A stretch of DNA of 64,000 bases from Paragordius varius (Eukaryota; Nematomorpha). Position 1 is the first letter of the stretch, and every line of letters begins with the position of its first letter. Of the stretch, positions 15,501 to 30,300 are shown in pieces. Both the position numbers and the translations under genes were made by a program. The notes beneath the pieces were generated by a model that ran no database searches, had not been told where the DNA came from, and saw only the letters and a program-made list of their open reading frames with translations. The stretch lies in contig OZ176050.1 in the NCBI GenBank assembly GCA_964247055.1, positions 8,866,001 to 8,930,000 of the forward strand, read 5' to 3'.

Positions 15501-18500
15501 TCACCTAGATTTTATTGATTTCCTTTATCAATTACAGATTTAAGTCTGGTATATATTTACAGAAAACTTTTTCTTTCTGACCACACAGTCTAATCATATA
15601 AATTTAAAATAATGATAGCATGTTTAACGGTGTATCATCTCTTCACGGGGACACTAAATCATTAAAGCGAAATAATAAAAAATCAATAAGAACACAATAG
15701 TGGTAGCCACCATGTATTTGTTCACTTAAAAACATAGATGTAGCACAGCTATATATTTTTGGTATATGTTATGTATTTATATTTCGTATATATGCCTTTT
15801 AATGTTTGTTACAAGTAACGATATAATTAATTTATGAATAAGCCAACTCAAAGATCCGTTAATATCCTGTATTTTAAAAATAATCTATTTATATACATCT
15901 CAATTTACATTTCAACTGATTTTATATTAATTTTCAAAAATTAAATGATCTCAAATCCTTGTTAATGATACGATGTTGAAGTGAGTTTTCTTTTATTAGC
16001 TCTATCTGATTATTATTTAATAATTTCCTGTGCTTTTATCGATGATTGATTCTACTGATTATTGCAAGTGCTATTCGACGCGAAAAAGGGTATAGATCAA
16101 TTTATATTTTGCATAAAATTTATATTATAAAATTGTCAAGTGTTGCTATTACTTCGTTGAATGAGTCCATAGATTAAAATTAATTTTATTTAAATTATAA
16201 ATACTGTCGATAAAAACACATAAAATTTTGTGTAGTCCAAACAATTTAAAATGGACGTATTGTGTATTTATAAATATTATTGATTGAAATATTATTTGTG
16301 ATGCTGGATTGTTAGTGAAAATTAGGCTGTATTTTAGTTAGAGTAAATAAATAAATAATAATTGGCCATTAATGAATTGAAAGAAGCCACACGTTTTCCG
16401 ATCTCAAAACTCAATTTTTTGAGTTTGAGATCACAAAAATCAAATTTTACAGAAGATGGCGCTTAACTAACGAGAACTAATTTAAAAAGGAGCATTGTTA
16501 CATTCTGCATATTCATAGATTAAACTACTAGAGACCATAATTAAATTTAATTGGGGGTGCATACTTTTCAGATATTTAAGCCAAAACCAACATGTCTCAC
16601 CATTTATACAAATGGATTTATGGGAAAATTGAATAAAATATGACATATTCTGATGAACGATGTAAATATATATAAATGATGATCTTTATTAAACATTTAA
16701 GTGACCGAAAAGGTTAATAAGGGATTATATATTTGTTTCGCAAATTTTATTTTCAAAACATACAAAGCATCAATATAAATATAGTATCAAACAGATTTAA
16801 AAAGTTAAATATAATATAATGTAAGAGTTTAATAAACCACACAATCCAATTTTTTTACCTTATTTATTATTAGGCAAAATGAATAATTAAATTTTTTTAA
16901 TTTTGCAAACAACGGTCATAAAATTTTTATAACCACATTAAACCACAGCCAACCATTTTGATTGATTTCATACCATTTTATGTTTGAAATATTGCATAGC
17001 TTATTCGTAATGCCTAGGCAAATTTCATTTTTTTTCAATTTTACCTACCTCTAACATAACCACTTCCTAACCAACATTGTCTATTTAGCTAAGTTGTATT
17101 TTTTTTTATTTATTTTTATAACGTTCCACATGTGATGATTCTCTTTTGTATTTTTAATCTGTTTATGCCATATATATATATATATATATATTTAATTATT
17201 CATTTATTTTTTCATTTTATCCGATAGTTAGAGCGTCTAAATTCCAAGGACCAAATTATTAACAAGCTGGAAAAATCTATCAGCAGAAAGGATAAAACGG
17301 TGACTGCTTTACGCCAAGTCATACAGCAAAAGATTGATTCCCAAAATTTGGGTAAAGTTTTTTGCCAAAACTCAAACATTACGCCATCAACAAAAATGTC
17401 AAAATTGGGATCTAATTCTGTACAAAATCAGGAAACAAAATTAGCTCATGTTACGAGAGATAATTTTAAAACAACGACGCCTTATGGGGACTTTTCCCAT
17501 AAAACGACTCCCCAAAATTTTGGGAGCTCCAATAATAGGGCAATTTTAACCGATAAGAATTACAATTGTACCGTAAAGCATAAACGTAGTTTATCGTGTG
17601 GCCCAAAATCTAGTGTTAATCATCGTAATGATTCCAATCCTAATACTGTATTGGGTGGAGGGAATTATCAAAAGGGCGGCAGTAACACTAGACATTCATT
17701 CAAAACTACAAAAAATATTGTTTTGCACTCTCCTGCTGCTGGCCCTGCAAAAAATAGAGATGCCCAAACTGAATGTGAAAGGAAAGATCCACCCTTGCAC
17801 AGTTTGGAAGAGGATTTCGAAGACGAAGAAGATTGTTCGGCATTTGGAAACGTTAATTATTTGAATGATTTCCACAATACTCATGCTAATGAACAGCAGG
17901 AAAATTTTCAATCTTATTATGGGAATTATTATTACAATGCATTCCCGTTGGGAAAAGTTGAGGAGGTAAATTCCTATAATTATATCATATTATTAATATT
18001 TATTTATCGTAATTAGGTACACCTCGGTTATTTTGATTTAAACAAATTTTGACCTGTTAAAAACTAGTCTGACAAAAAAAATTTGAGCTTGAAAGAGAAA
18101 TTTCAAGTTTAAATATTAAAAATTTAAACATATATAGTTGTGATTTGTATATCAGTAATGTTTAATATGTAAAATATTTATCTGAGGAATCCAATACAGT
18201 GAGTCCGAATTTGACAATAAAATCTGAAGACTCACCCAAATCTGCGGTTTCTTACCGAAATCAACACCTCGTGACAATTAACAATCAATTATCGGACGAT
18301 AAAAATATTTTGGTAAAATTTATTTGATTAAATATATACCTATGATTATATGCAATTTTCAATTTTCACATCATATTTTTCAATTCTTTCAGGTCAAAAA
18401 ACTCAAGGATCTTGAAAAATCCAAAAAGCTCCTTTTGGATAAAAACAAAAAGATTTTACTTAAGAGTGTTGAACTGAATGCTGAACATCGAAGATTAGAA

Positions 18501-21500
18501 TTGACGATAAAGTCTTTGACGGAGGAAAACAATAAATTGGTATTGCTTATTTTTATATAATCTTGTTCGATGACACAGAAACATTTTCAATTATATTAAG
18601 TATTTTGCTTTATTTACATAAGTTATCTTATTATTAAGATATTAAAATTTAAACAATTTTAAATTTTTTTGGTAGTGTGAAATTCAAGGGAAAAATCGTC
18701 TCCAAATCCAAAACATTAGCAATCAACTATGGAATGAGAAAAAAAGTGCCACCAATTTTAAGCAAAAAGTTGAAGAGGCCGAAGCTATAAAATCGAAAAT
18801 GGATGAATACCTCAAAATTATAGCTGCCTTGCGCGAATCCGCTTTCGAAAAGGATAAAAGGATCGAAAATCTTCTAAACATAATCCGACACCGTAAAGGG
18901 AGCAAACATGAAGGACAACATCACAATCAACATAAAAATTATCGTTACAAAAATAATACCTTGAGTACAAGGTATCATTATATATTAATAATGTAGAATA
19001 TTGGGTATTGTAAGCTTATTGAGCTAGCATATTTGTGTTGCATAATCGTAAGGTGAACTCAAAATTAACTTGTAACAAGTTTATCATCGGTTGGAGTTTA
19101 ATTTTCTTAATAAAGCCAATCATATATCTATCTTTTAAATGTATTTGTGTGCTTTGATATTTATTTTAATCTTATTAAGATGAACCAAAGTCGTGATTAG
19201 GTTTTCCATATATACATTTTTAATTAAATTATACACTAAATTTCTTATTTTGTAAAGTAATTAAATAAATTGTTTAAAATCTCGCGATGATGTTGATTCC
19301 CTTGGCCCATTTGATGATGAGTTTTCCATTCAGTCGGAAAATTCCCTTATATCTGAATGTTTCCATCCTCAACCTCGGCTATTAAGTGTGCCAGAATGTT
19401 CGAACCAGATCATAAACAAATCTGGTGATAAAGTGGATTCATCAACTTTAAGTAACTTTCCCAAAGCATCCCCCAATGGCTTTGTCAACCATTCAGATAG
19501 TTCCTGTACATTACGGTTACCACAACTCTGTAAAGATTCCCTCAACTTTGAATTAAGGCAAAATTTGTCGGACAACAATATCAATGTTGAAATCAATACT
19601 GCTAATAATATTAATAATAACAAGGATGAAAGCAGTTTAGAGGATAATAATAGCAGCAGTAATTACATTCAAACCTTGGAAGAGAAAGTTACGGAATTCG
19701 AGCAAATCAAGAAGGGATTGGAACAGGAATTACAAGACGTGCGGGACCAAATGGAACTTATGGAGTTTCGCATGCTAGAACATGACAACAAACGTAATAG
19801 CAAATGTAGTTTGGATAAGAAAAATGAGTCTTGTGACATTGTAAAAATTAAAGATATCACCGAAGATCTGCAAGAACAGATCGTAAATCTTACCTCCGAA
19901 CTTAGTAATAAGGATAAAATTATTGAACAACTTCAGCATACAATTAAGGAAACTATGCAGAAAAATGAGGATAGTATGTTGTTACAAATGGTAAGCCGGA
20001 ATTCGCAACTAGATAAAGTTGTAGCCAATGTTATCCAAAAAATGAGTGAAAATCCTGAACTAGAGACAATTTTACCCTTCTATTTTGATCAAATCAATAA
20101 GCTGAAAAGTCTGGTCATCAATTATATTCCTGTGTCCCAAGAACCAATTATAGCCGAACAATACTCAAAATATCATGACTCCCTTCTCACTAGGATTGAT
20201 GATTGCGTTAAAAAATACAAAAAATCTATTTCACGATCATACTCCCAACTACATGAACTTTTATTAAAATTCAAAATTTTCCTACTATATTGTGATAATT
20301 TATTTGGTACAATTACAGTAGTCGGCTGTAATACACATAACGGTGACAAATTTATACCGGTAAATGAATTAAAACATTTCTATATCTTACATTATTTTGC
20401 CTGTTTGTTTATGCTTGAGCACTATGAATCTAAAACTCAAATCCTAAACGAATTATTATCATCCAAAGATAATTTTACGAAATTTGAAAATCAAGCGACA
20501 AACGAACACAAATATTCGTCGCTTATGCATTTAGAATTGACACATACTGAATATCGAAATGAAAGAAGGAGCAAATCAATGACTAATATTGTTACAAATA
20601 ACAATATATCATCCTTAACAATGGAATTTAAAATATTCTCCAAACTTTTAGATGCCATGGGAAAATATCAAATGCAAAAACAAAATTTTGAGGTAATTTA
20701 TTAAATCATTATATAATTACCATTTTGTGAGAATTTAGATTATAATTTTTAATTAGAATCATAAGGCCATATTTCTACGATCTATAGAAGAGCACAATAT
20801 TAGCGTTGAAGAACTTAGAAATGCTTATCAGCGTGCAACATTAAAGGTATATTATTGAAAAATAATTTATAAATAAAAAAAATCTTGCATGGAAAAATCA
20901 AATAGTTTAATAACTAATTAATTTTTTTAATTAATATTATTGGTTTTTACCAGGGCTTCAAACCGGGTCAAAAAGGGGAAATCGGAATCTGTCTGTTTCT
21001 AAGAATTTTAAGAAGGAATCGGGTTGGCTCCATCTCAGGAACCGGGTCCGGTTTCATGTGGTTTTGATTAAAAGCCCTGGTTTTTTTATAAAAAAAATTT
21101 ATCAAGATTAAATGTTAATTTTTGATAAATCAATCCAATTTTATGTAAGCTATTTATTAAATCATTTATCATTTTCTCTTGTCTTTAAATAGTTGATTGT
21201 AGTTATTACTATATTACTTTTGGTTTGCATGTAGGCACAAGAATTGGGAGCACAAAATCTAGGCTTAACAAACAAAATAAATTTCTTGCAAGAACAGATA
21301 ACGTGGTTAATGAACCCGACCATTTCATCCTCTAAATTTGGCACAAGTCCCGCCATCATAAGCTCTGATAAAAAAGAAAAGTCTCGTAAACGTTTCAGTC
21401 TGTTACACTATTTCAATGGAAACGGTAACAAAGATATTGCTGTTAAAGAGGATAATCATACAATTTGTCCAACAACCAAAATGTTATTAAATAAGAGTCA

Positions 21501-24186
21501 AATGACTGAAAATGCAAACCACCATTCAACAAATGTAAATTTATATAATGCTAAATCGGATGTCAATCTAAACTTGATAACAACACTTATTCCCAACAAT
21601 AATATGATGATTGGTAATGGGCATAAACAATTATTGGCCTCTTCTTTACCGCATTTAAATGGTTTATTGGTGAACCATGAACAACAAAATTCCAATATGA
21701 ATTTCGGTAATTTAGACTCGTTCAATAGAAAGGATTTAATTAGCAAACACAATAAATGTCACAATAATAATAACAATATTGAAAATCATGCAACACTTAA
21801 AAACATCATTAATGGAACATTTAAATTTGTTTCTCACCTCAAGGATAAGAGAAGGGTATCAGCTATCGATTGCAATCTACAAAATATAGAAAAGACTCGT
21901 GTTGGCCATAGTGAACAATTGGTGACATTTAAGTTATTTTTTTAAAAAGGGTTTTTGTTCATAAATTGTAATCTATAACTAAATCATATTAATGTCGTTT
22001 AAATATTAATTTATTTTTCTGATAATATTCATATTAGTTTTATTTTTGCAAAACATGTAGCGAAAAAGGGGTTCAATGTTAGAATTTGGAAATAATAGTA
22101 TAGCATTCCCGAATGATTCCACAACGATTGACTTTAATGAAACACCTAGTAAAATTGGTGGAAATCTATGCAATTCCATTACAACTGAAAGTGAAAATTC
22201 GTATGAAAATGTTGAAAATAGAATATTTAGTTTACAAAACACGCCGAACCACAGATCATCACCTCTCAACGATGCAGATTGCCAATCATCATCAAAGACA
22301 ATGGATTCCAACAGCTCGTCGTACAATCGGCGATATATTAAAAAGGAAAAGAATATACCGAATGCCAAATATCATTTCAGAGGCGGATCATTGAATATGC
22401 CGCTCGATAGGTTAAAATTCTAATATTTTTGGTAAATATTTTCTAAAGGGTTTACAAAAGGGGTTTATCTGATTTACAAATGAATATATATATATATATA
22501 TATATATATTCATTATCATGCTAATATATATGGGTTTGATAAAACATATCATAATATTAAAATTATTTTAGCGTAGAAGAAGGCATGAATGAAACAGAAC
22601 ATGTTGCCAAATCTAAATCAACTTTATATACTTCAAAACAAATCAAATTTTTTCGTCCCCTGACAAAAAAACTAACGTCCAAAGTCAAAGTTTATAAACT
22701 AGAAGCTCCCAAGAATTTTCGTATTGATTGTATCATAGGCGATTCAAGTGTGGCCATGAGCTGGCAGTTCGTTGATTTATATCACCACAATAATCTGACC
22801 AATCATGAAAAAGATAAAGAAAGATTTTCACTCCCAAAAGCTACAGGCTATAAAGTATATATTTGTCAATTCTCAAAAAAATAAGTTTTATTTTAACATT
22901 AAAGAATAGCTTTAATGTTAATTTACAAGTTTAAATATGTTAAAACATATTTAGATAAATAATCGACTATTACACTCTAAAAATCGTCTAAGCAAAGAAA
23001 TAGTTAGAATTAACTTTTATTTAAAATCCTTCCCAAACATCTCTAATTAAGGATAAATAAAAATTAATCGTATTGGGATTCGGTATAATTATTTGTAATT
23101 TCTAATAGATATCTGTGAACGGAGAACACATTTTGTATGTTGACAACATATTACAAAAAAGCGTAATTGACAATCTATTACTAAATCAGCCAATACATTT
23201 TGGTATTGCAACCATGTATGATTCGGAAGAAATTTCTGATTATGTGTATGTTCTTTACCCAGGATACATGCTAAATCCCTGCCAAAAAGTCAAATTTTAT
23301 AGTGTTAACAATCGCAACTTGAATTTAAAGGTACATATATTTTCAGTTCAAATTCACCCTTGAACAATTCAAATTCACCCTTTAACAATTCAAAATCACC
23401 CTAAAATAAATTATTCTTTAAAATTAAAAATTACCTATATTTTTTTATATTTTTATGAAATCAAATTTAGTTTAAAATTAATATAATATTGAAAAAAAAC
23501 TATGCCATAAGAATATATTTCATATTAATAATGAGTTATATTAGCCAAAAACACATAATTTAGGGGTGAATTTGAATTGTTTAAGAGTAAATTTGAATTG
23601 TTCAAGGGTGAATTTGAATTGTAAATGGTATATATATATATATATATATATAAGCAATAAAAGCTTTTGGGTTTAAATCATTATCTCGCTATGCTTAACA
23701 GAATTTACAGTAATTGAAATTGTACGGACAAAACGTATTGATGTAGAACAAATATATTTTTCTAAAAGACAACCATACTTTTTAAATAATGATTGTTTTG
23801 AACTGCAAAGTTTAAAATAGAGATGGAAATTGGTAACACAATCCATTACGTATTTTACTATTGTAATTAAATAATTTTTGTAAGATAAATTAAGGTTTTA
23901 AAAAAGTATGGTTGTCTTTTGAAAAAAAATTTGTCTTCATATTTGTACGTTTTGTCCGTATAATTTCAATTTTACTGCATATTTATTATTTTGTTTTCAT
24001 ATAAAGTATTCATCTTTGTACAACTTTAAAATGGATAAACGTGATAATGAATATTTCCTAAAGCATGGAGAAATGGTGACCGTAAAAACATTTTATTATG
24101 GAGGCACTAAACCCGAGTGTTTAATCAAAACTAAACGGCGGATTGGTAAAATTAGTTGTATGTTATGTGGTGGCGATTTCCAATAA
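12596..24186 (+). CDS. Giant coiled-coil protein with a C-terminal FN3-like domain (function unknown)
   Basis: Predicted protein of about 1,740 residues. Exons: 12596-13306, 17228-17965, 18187-18312, 18393-18539, 18676-18971, a possible 25-nt exon 19049-19073, about 19322-20692, 20757-20846, 21235-21921, 22061-22410, 22572-22854, 23109-23330, 24007-24186. All joins except those around 18971-19322 are in phase by a direct GT/AG reading. It has a basic Ser/Asn-rich N-terminus, then coiled coils (LERLNSKDQIINKLEKSISR, KKLKDLEKSKKLLLDKNKK, IFLRSIEEHNISVEELRNAY) and Asn-rich linkers. Near the end a single FN3-like fold is suggested by APKNFRID, SSVAMSW and GYKISVNG, followed by a short CxxC tail (SCMLCGGDF). 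Likely a cytoskeletal, centrosomal or scaffold protein, but I do not recognise the family. The 3.9-kb first intron is inferred from phase and continuous heptads. AATAAA lies about 40 bp past the stop. Confidence 0.68.
13307..17227. other. First intron of the coiled-coil gene, 3.9 kb
   Basis: Donor after CAAAATTTG and acceptor ATCCGATAG join two phase-0 exons and keep the coiled-coil heptads running. Inside is an ACCGG-rich repeat block at about 13,430-13,620 with a related piece near 14,220-14,310, and a short (TA) run near 17,169. Otherwise no feature. Confidence 0.55.
13430..13620. repeat. ACCGG-rich dispersed repeat copy inside an intron
   Basis: GGAACCGATACCGGG, GCCAAACCGGG and GGAGCCGGAATCG resemble the words in the 5.4, 6.3 and 20.95 kb copies. 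Ends are not clear, so its limits are approximate. Confidence 0.4.
20951..21079. mobile_element. CAGGGCTT MITE, 129 bp, in an intron of the coiled-coil gene
   Basis: Left end CAGGGCTTCAAACCGGG and right end AAAGCCCTG are terminal inverted repeats of hAT type. Flanking 8-mers GTTTTTAC and GTTTTTTT match at six of eight positions, consistent with an aged 8-bp duplication. The interior is rich in ACCGGG and GGAACC words. It lies wholly between the exons ending at 20,846 and starting at 21,235, so it should not affect the protein. Confidence 0.7.
23332..23630. mobile_element. MITE with TTCAAATTCACCC arms, copy 1
   Basis: The left arm carries three tandem-like CAATTCAAATTCACCC words, and the right arm carries the inverse GGGTGAATTTGAATTG three times, ending AAATGGTA. 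A second copy with the same arms lies at 62,644-62,935. It sits in the intron after the exon ending at 23,330, so its left boundary almost coincides with the splice donor. The palindromic arms would form a long hairpin. Confidence 0.7.
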
Positions 24187-25211
24187 ACTCATATATTATT
24201 TTATTTTAAAAACATATATATTTACAATAAATAGCTCCATATAATTTTGATATATTTCATGTATTTAAAAAATATTAATAGTATGTAGATTCGATGATGA
24301 TAGGTTATTTTAATTTACAAGGCAAAATTATTTAAACCCCATGATTAATCTCTTAAAAAATATTATTTTGCCCGAAATTCTTATGATAAAAAGATAGCTA
24401 AAAAATTTAATTCTTGGTATGTTAGTTTTCCCCCTTAAGGTTTATATTATTACAGAAAAAATGATAGCATAAATATATTTTAACTTATAGTAGTTTAAAT
24501 TAAATGACAAATAATTTTTATATAAAATTATTTTTTGATAAATCTTTTGGAATGAGAATTTAAAATTTATTTATGTAATTTAAATTTAGCCGATTTTTAT
24601 TGGTTCTTAGTATGTCAAATTTTCTTTGCTAACATTAGTTTATAATACCGCGAAAATCTTGGAAGCAGTTGTAGTGTAAAAAACAAATAAATATATCAAA
24701 AACAAATTAAAAATATTTTGTTTTTAAAAATTCACATTAGTGCTTAAAATAGGTTGAAAAAATTAAAAGATTTCCCTAATCTAAGAGAATCAGGCATGGC
24801 GGCATAACTTTGGGTATTCAAATATTCCAATTAATTTCGACAGTACATTACAAATATATAAAATTAAATACTAAATTTTTTACATAGCTATTAAATATTT
24901 TTAATTAATTTTAAAAATAAATTCTATCTCAATGCAGCTAATTTCGATTCTGAAAACCCACTGTGAATAATTATTAATTATTTAATGATTAAAGTATACC
25001 CTCAATTTTTTAACCCCAAAACTGTATTTTGTGGAATGATCATACAGTATTCTGAGCCCTTACAAATATAAAAATACCCCTGAGAGTTATATGTTAAATT
25101 AAAAAAATGAAATTTATTTATAAATACACATGCCTATATCTTTCATATAAGTTATATAACTAATTATATATTAATAATTCTAAGGTCATAAATTGTGTCA
25201 TAAATGGTATA

Positions 25212-25247
<36 letters not shown>

Positions 25248-25585
25248 GGTTATAAATGCATCAAATTTAATTTATATATATTACTATGTATTGCGTAAAT
25301 TGTCCATGGGTTTTGGGTAAATAAAATAATAACTTAATATAACAAAGATTCGAAGGGGTAATCTCCTTAATACATTATGCCATTTGTGATTCATTCTATT
25401 TGAATGCTCTTGAATTTATCATAATGCTCCTTTTTAATCTAATAAAAATTAAATTAAATATCATCGCTGTGTGCTCTAAATATAATGTTTGGTAAAGATG
25501 ATATAAAAATATTTTTAAGTTAAGCCAAATCTTAAACTATATCTTATAAAAAATTTAGTGAAAAATTAAAATATTGGTATAATTT
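24187..25585. other. Intergenic region between two convergent genes
   Basis: Both flanking genes end here. AATAAA near 24,226 probably serves the coiled-coil gene. A (TA)n run lies near 25,215-25,242. No gene seen. Confidence 0.5.
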
Positions 25586-27324
25586 TTATCTGAGATATAC
25601 TTGAATAGTTAAACATGTAAGGCCACCCCGAGGACTGGGCAGGGAACCCGTCATTTTCCATTCATTTGTATTTGGATCATATTCTTCGATGCTTCGGTGA
25701 TATCTAAATAATATTATTAAAATTGTAAAAATAGGTTCCTTTCACCTTAGAAGAAGATTGACTTTTAGATTTTAATGCATTAATTAATGTATTAATTTCG
25801 GATATTTAAATATGAAACACCCCATAGTTTGTAAAACTTCCAAGTATACAAATAAGATAAAGCTTGTTAACTTATCTATACATTGTTGCTATCTTAATTG
25901 CATAACCTTTTTATTTGTTCCGATGATAATTAAATCGTGTCATATTTATTATTTTGCAAAACAAAAAATAATTTTAATTTTATAGAGGCAATTTTAATTT
26001 TAAAAAAGACTTACTTTTCCCAATTTTCTTCGCCACCAAATATATAAATTTTCCCATTCGCAGCAGCTACTCCTGCTCTAGCCCGCTTTTCTCGCATATC
26101 AGAAACTGTATTAATCCATTCTATTTTAGTTATATCGTAACATTCGACCGAATTCGATATGACATTAAGCGATGTGTAACCACCTAAAATTTACAAAACA
26201 ATTAAACTTACAAATTAATGCCATTTGAATAAATATTAAACTACAAAATAATACTTCATAAATTAACAATACTTTCCAAATGCAGAGTTTCATTATAATA
26301 GTGATGATATGAATAATTAATCAAGATAGAATATATAGAGTTAAGAAATGCAATCAATCTAAAAATTTAATAAGAATTTTATAAATTATGAACAATTTTA
26401 ACTATAAATGCTAAATCTTAAAATAAATAAAGCAAAATACTTGTTATATTAATCAAAATATTTAACCTTTTTAAATTTTGCACAATCACTATACAAAACT
26501 AAAAATTAGTTATATACCAGTAATAAAAATATATTTAAAATTAATTAACCAATTATATAAATGCGATCCTTCAACACAATTGTAGCAGCCGCGAATTTTG
26601 GTAAAGGCATTTGTGGCAATTCCGACCAAACATCCGTCTTCGGATCATAACAGTATGCATTACAACTGCAAGAGTTACCTTTTGATTTTGCCCCACCTAT
26701 CGAATTTCATATATTTCACAGAATATTCATATCAAAATATAATATGTTATATAAATAATGGACTTACTGTAAAATAGAAATTATAAAGACAAATAGAGAC
26801 AGTCATAACTTTTTAAATCTTTATTTTTTCTATTTAACGATATAAATATAATTCTATGAAATATATAAAAGTGTATGTTAACAATTTACATGTCCTTTCC
26901 GCATTTTGCAAAAGTGATAAGTTATTTTTCAAAAAATCAAGGTTTAAATATGATTGTCGTTTTAAAAAACCATCTTTGTTTAATTTTTACGTTTTGTCTT
27001 TATATTCTAAATTTTTACTGTAATTAATTGACTTACCCATAACATATAGCAAGCCATTATGAGTAACTACGCCGGGTGAGCTTAGCGGTTCAGGTAGTGG
27101 TTTAACTGACGTATTAAAATTATTAATTTGATTAACATAAAGTGTGGATGTAGAAGGATGGTTATTAAATATATAACAATTGTTGTTGCCATTTGTTGTA
27201 TTACCACCGTGAGAATGTGTTAAATTATATCGGTTGGCATTCAATGAGGGGACGTAATGATTTTCTGCAGTTTTGTTTGCCAAAGGTAAAGGTGTAGGAC
27301 TATAATGAAAACATTTTTTAAAAA

Positions 27325-27390
<66 letters not shown>

Positions 27391-30300
27391 TTAGTTATTA
27401 TTAAAAATATATTTACATAATAATAATAAATGGGTTTACTTAATAAATCACATAATACCAGCCTTAAATTAGAATTAACCAGGAGATTATGAACAAAACC
27501 AGCTTTGATATTAGATAGTGATATAAAATTATCTTAAAATAATTTTTGGGTATAGTAATAGTGTCAAAATATTAAAGGTTTTAACACTTTATCCATAGTT
27601 CACTTATAATCAGTTAAAAAATAAATTATAAATAGTTGAAAATAATTCAAAATGAATCATCGAATGATGTATAAAATTTACAGTTTAATTATCTATCTTT
27701 CTAATCAAAGAGTAATACCTATATTGTGTCAAGACTTACGATATCTTTAACAATCGTCTGCCTACCCAAAGCTAACAGTAATGATGGAAAAATTACACAG
27801 ACAGTGTGAGAGTCTGCCTTTCTTACTGTATCACTAACATTTATCTCTTTTCAAATTAAAATAACTTAATCCGAACTTTCAACTTAATATAAATATTACT
27901 GATTGTTTCCATTGTTGTTGACAGCGTTATTAATGACAAAATTGTTTTGATGATGATTCTGATGAACTTGATATTGATGATTGAATTGTGAAGATTGGTG
28001 GTGTTGTTGTTGTTTCCAACCCCATTTGTCTTCCCCTTCAGGATCAAATGTTTCGATTGATGCTAGCCGGTTGGTAGAAGTTGAATCCCAACCTCCTATA
28101 GCATATAACTTTCCATCCAACATGGCTAATCCTATAATAATAATATAATTATGGAAAATCCTCATGATATAAACTAAGTGTACTATTTTTTAAATATTTC
28201 AGCTAGATTGTTTTATCCCTCACTCTTGGTGCTAAATCTATGATATTAAATATTTGTGGTATAATAATTATGATAACCCTTCTTTTCGGCAAATAAAATA
28301 TTAGGATAATGTTTTCGAAATTTTATTTTAATTTTATTTTATCAATATTATTATCTTTTGTTCTTAGTTAATCCTTGAAAAAGATATACTACCATATATC
28401 AAAAATTTGGATATAGTTTAGTTTAATAAATCTTACGAGAATTAATAAAAATAAAAAAATATAATGTATGTTTGTAGTTCTGAAACCATAAATTTTCTTT
28501 CATAGATATACCTAATTCAGTCCTTGAATGAGACATGGAAGGTAGCTCTTGCCAAACATCAATATAAAATTCATAACGCCACAAACCAGCATTAGTTATA
28601 CCGTCTGGGAATTCGCCTCCAGCCATATACAAGTAACGTCCTACATAAATGGAAAAATATTTTCTTAAATTAATGGGATACTGCTAATATGATATTTATA
28701 GTTTTATTAAATGGTTATTTTGAGGGATAATATAATTATGCGCTCGAAAAATATAAAAACCAGCGTAATTTCGAGTGTCTAATGGGTAACAAAATAAAAG
28801 ATCATTCCAAAAAGCGTTATAAACAAATGTATGTCGTTAATAAATTAAATTTTTAAGAATGTACATAATTAATCATATCAACGCAATCAAACATGAAATA
28901 TATTTGTCAAAAATAAAAAAAAGTGTACCGGACGAAACCAATCCATGCTTACTGATAGCAAATGGTAGGCAAGAAAATGTTTTCCATTCCTGAGTCAAAG
29001 GGTCATAACTCTCCATGCCCCTTAAAACGACTTTATCATCCTCTCCGCCCGTTATTATAATAATATCGGTTAAACCTATCATATAATAATAATAAACAAA
29101 TTAAATATGAAATCCATATTTTTTAAGATTAATAGTTATATACCATGGTATGATATTTACATAGGTTTATAATTTTTAAATTGTTTTTTATTTAAATTAA
29201 TAAAGCCAAAATCGATAATATATTGCTTATGTAGTATATATATATTACGATAAATAACAAAATAAAATGTGAGCTTAGTTATATTAAAGAAATAAATTGC
29301 TGGTCACCATTCACACTTAAGCTTAGCAAATTTAAATATTTCACTCAAGTTTGACAATTTTTTTAATATTTGATAAAAACGGATAAAAGAAAAATGATAA
29401 ACTATATTCCTCAGAACTAAATAAAAAATTCTAAAATATACCAAATGATTTCCGAGGTCGAACATTGAGATCAGGGAAATGTCTGCTTTGTGGTTTAAGC
29501 AACATGTAAGTTTTGGCTTGATTTATGATGGCCAGACAATTTGGATCTGAAGAAATCACAGGGTTTGGTTCAATAACATCGTATATAAAGTACGGGTCCA
29601 TGAATACTAAACGAATCTATATATATTTTTTACATATTATATATATGGTAAAAAACGAATTTTCCATATAAAAAAAGAAACAAGAAAATATATAATTGCA
29701 ATAACTCATGGCATTTTTAAATTATTAATGGTAAAAATTAACGGATATTTTTTTTCAGAGTTTTTAAAAAATCATTTTATAATATCAGCATTATATCGAG
29801 TTGATGAAAAAATGTTTCAGCTTTAAAAAGAAATGCAGAAAATGTCTTATATTGTGACTAACTAAACAGTAAATTAATGAGTGTCATTTAAAAATAAAAA
29901 GTTTTTAATGAGCTTTACTTATTAAACCATAAATTATCATGTCCAAAAAGAGTTTGATAAACAAATACCAAAACTTAGACGATACTCTATAATTTTTCAA
30001 AAAATTATTATGATAACTTTTAGACGCTTTATAAACTATTTTCTGGTGTTTTGAAGCAAAGATCCATCGCTTTGAAAAGTGTCATTGGTAAAATGATAAA
30101 AGAACAAGAACCAAATAGAAAACGGTTATTAAATATTATAATCGGTTCTTTATATATACAGTTTCAAAAACATTTCCTTAAAGATCTTACTTAAACAGAT
30201 GTCAATTCACATCATATGGCTAAGTATTTCCGATTCCCACAATTATTTCAGTTTATAATGCAATAAAATCAATGTTTTTTAGAAAATTAGATTAATTTAT

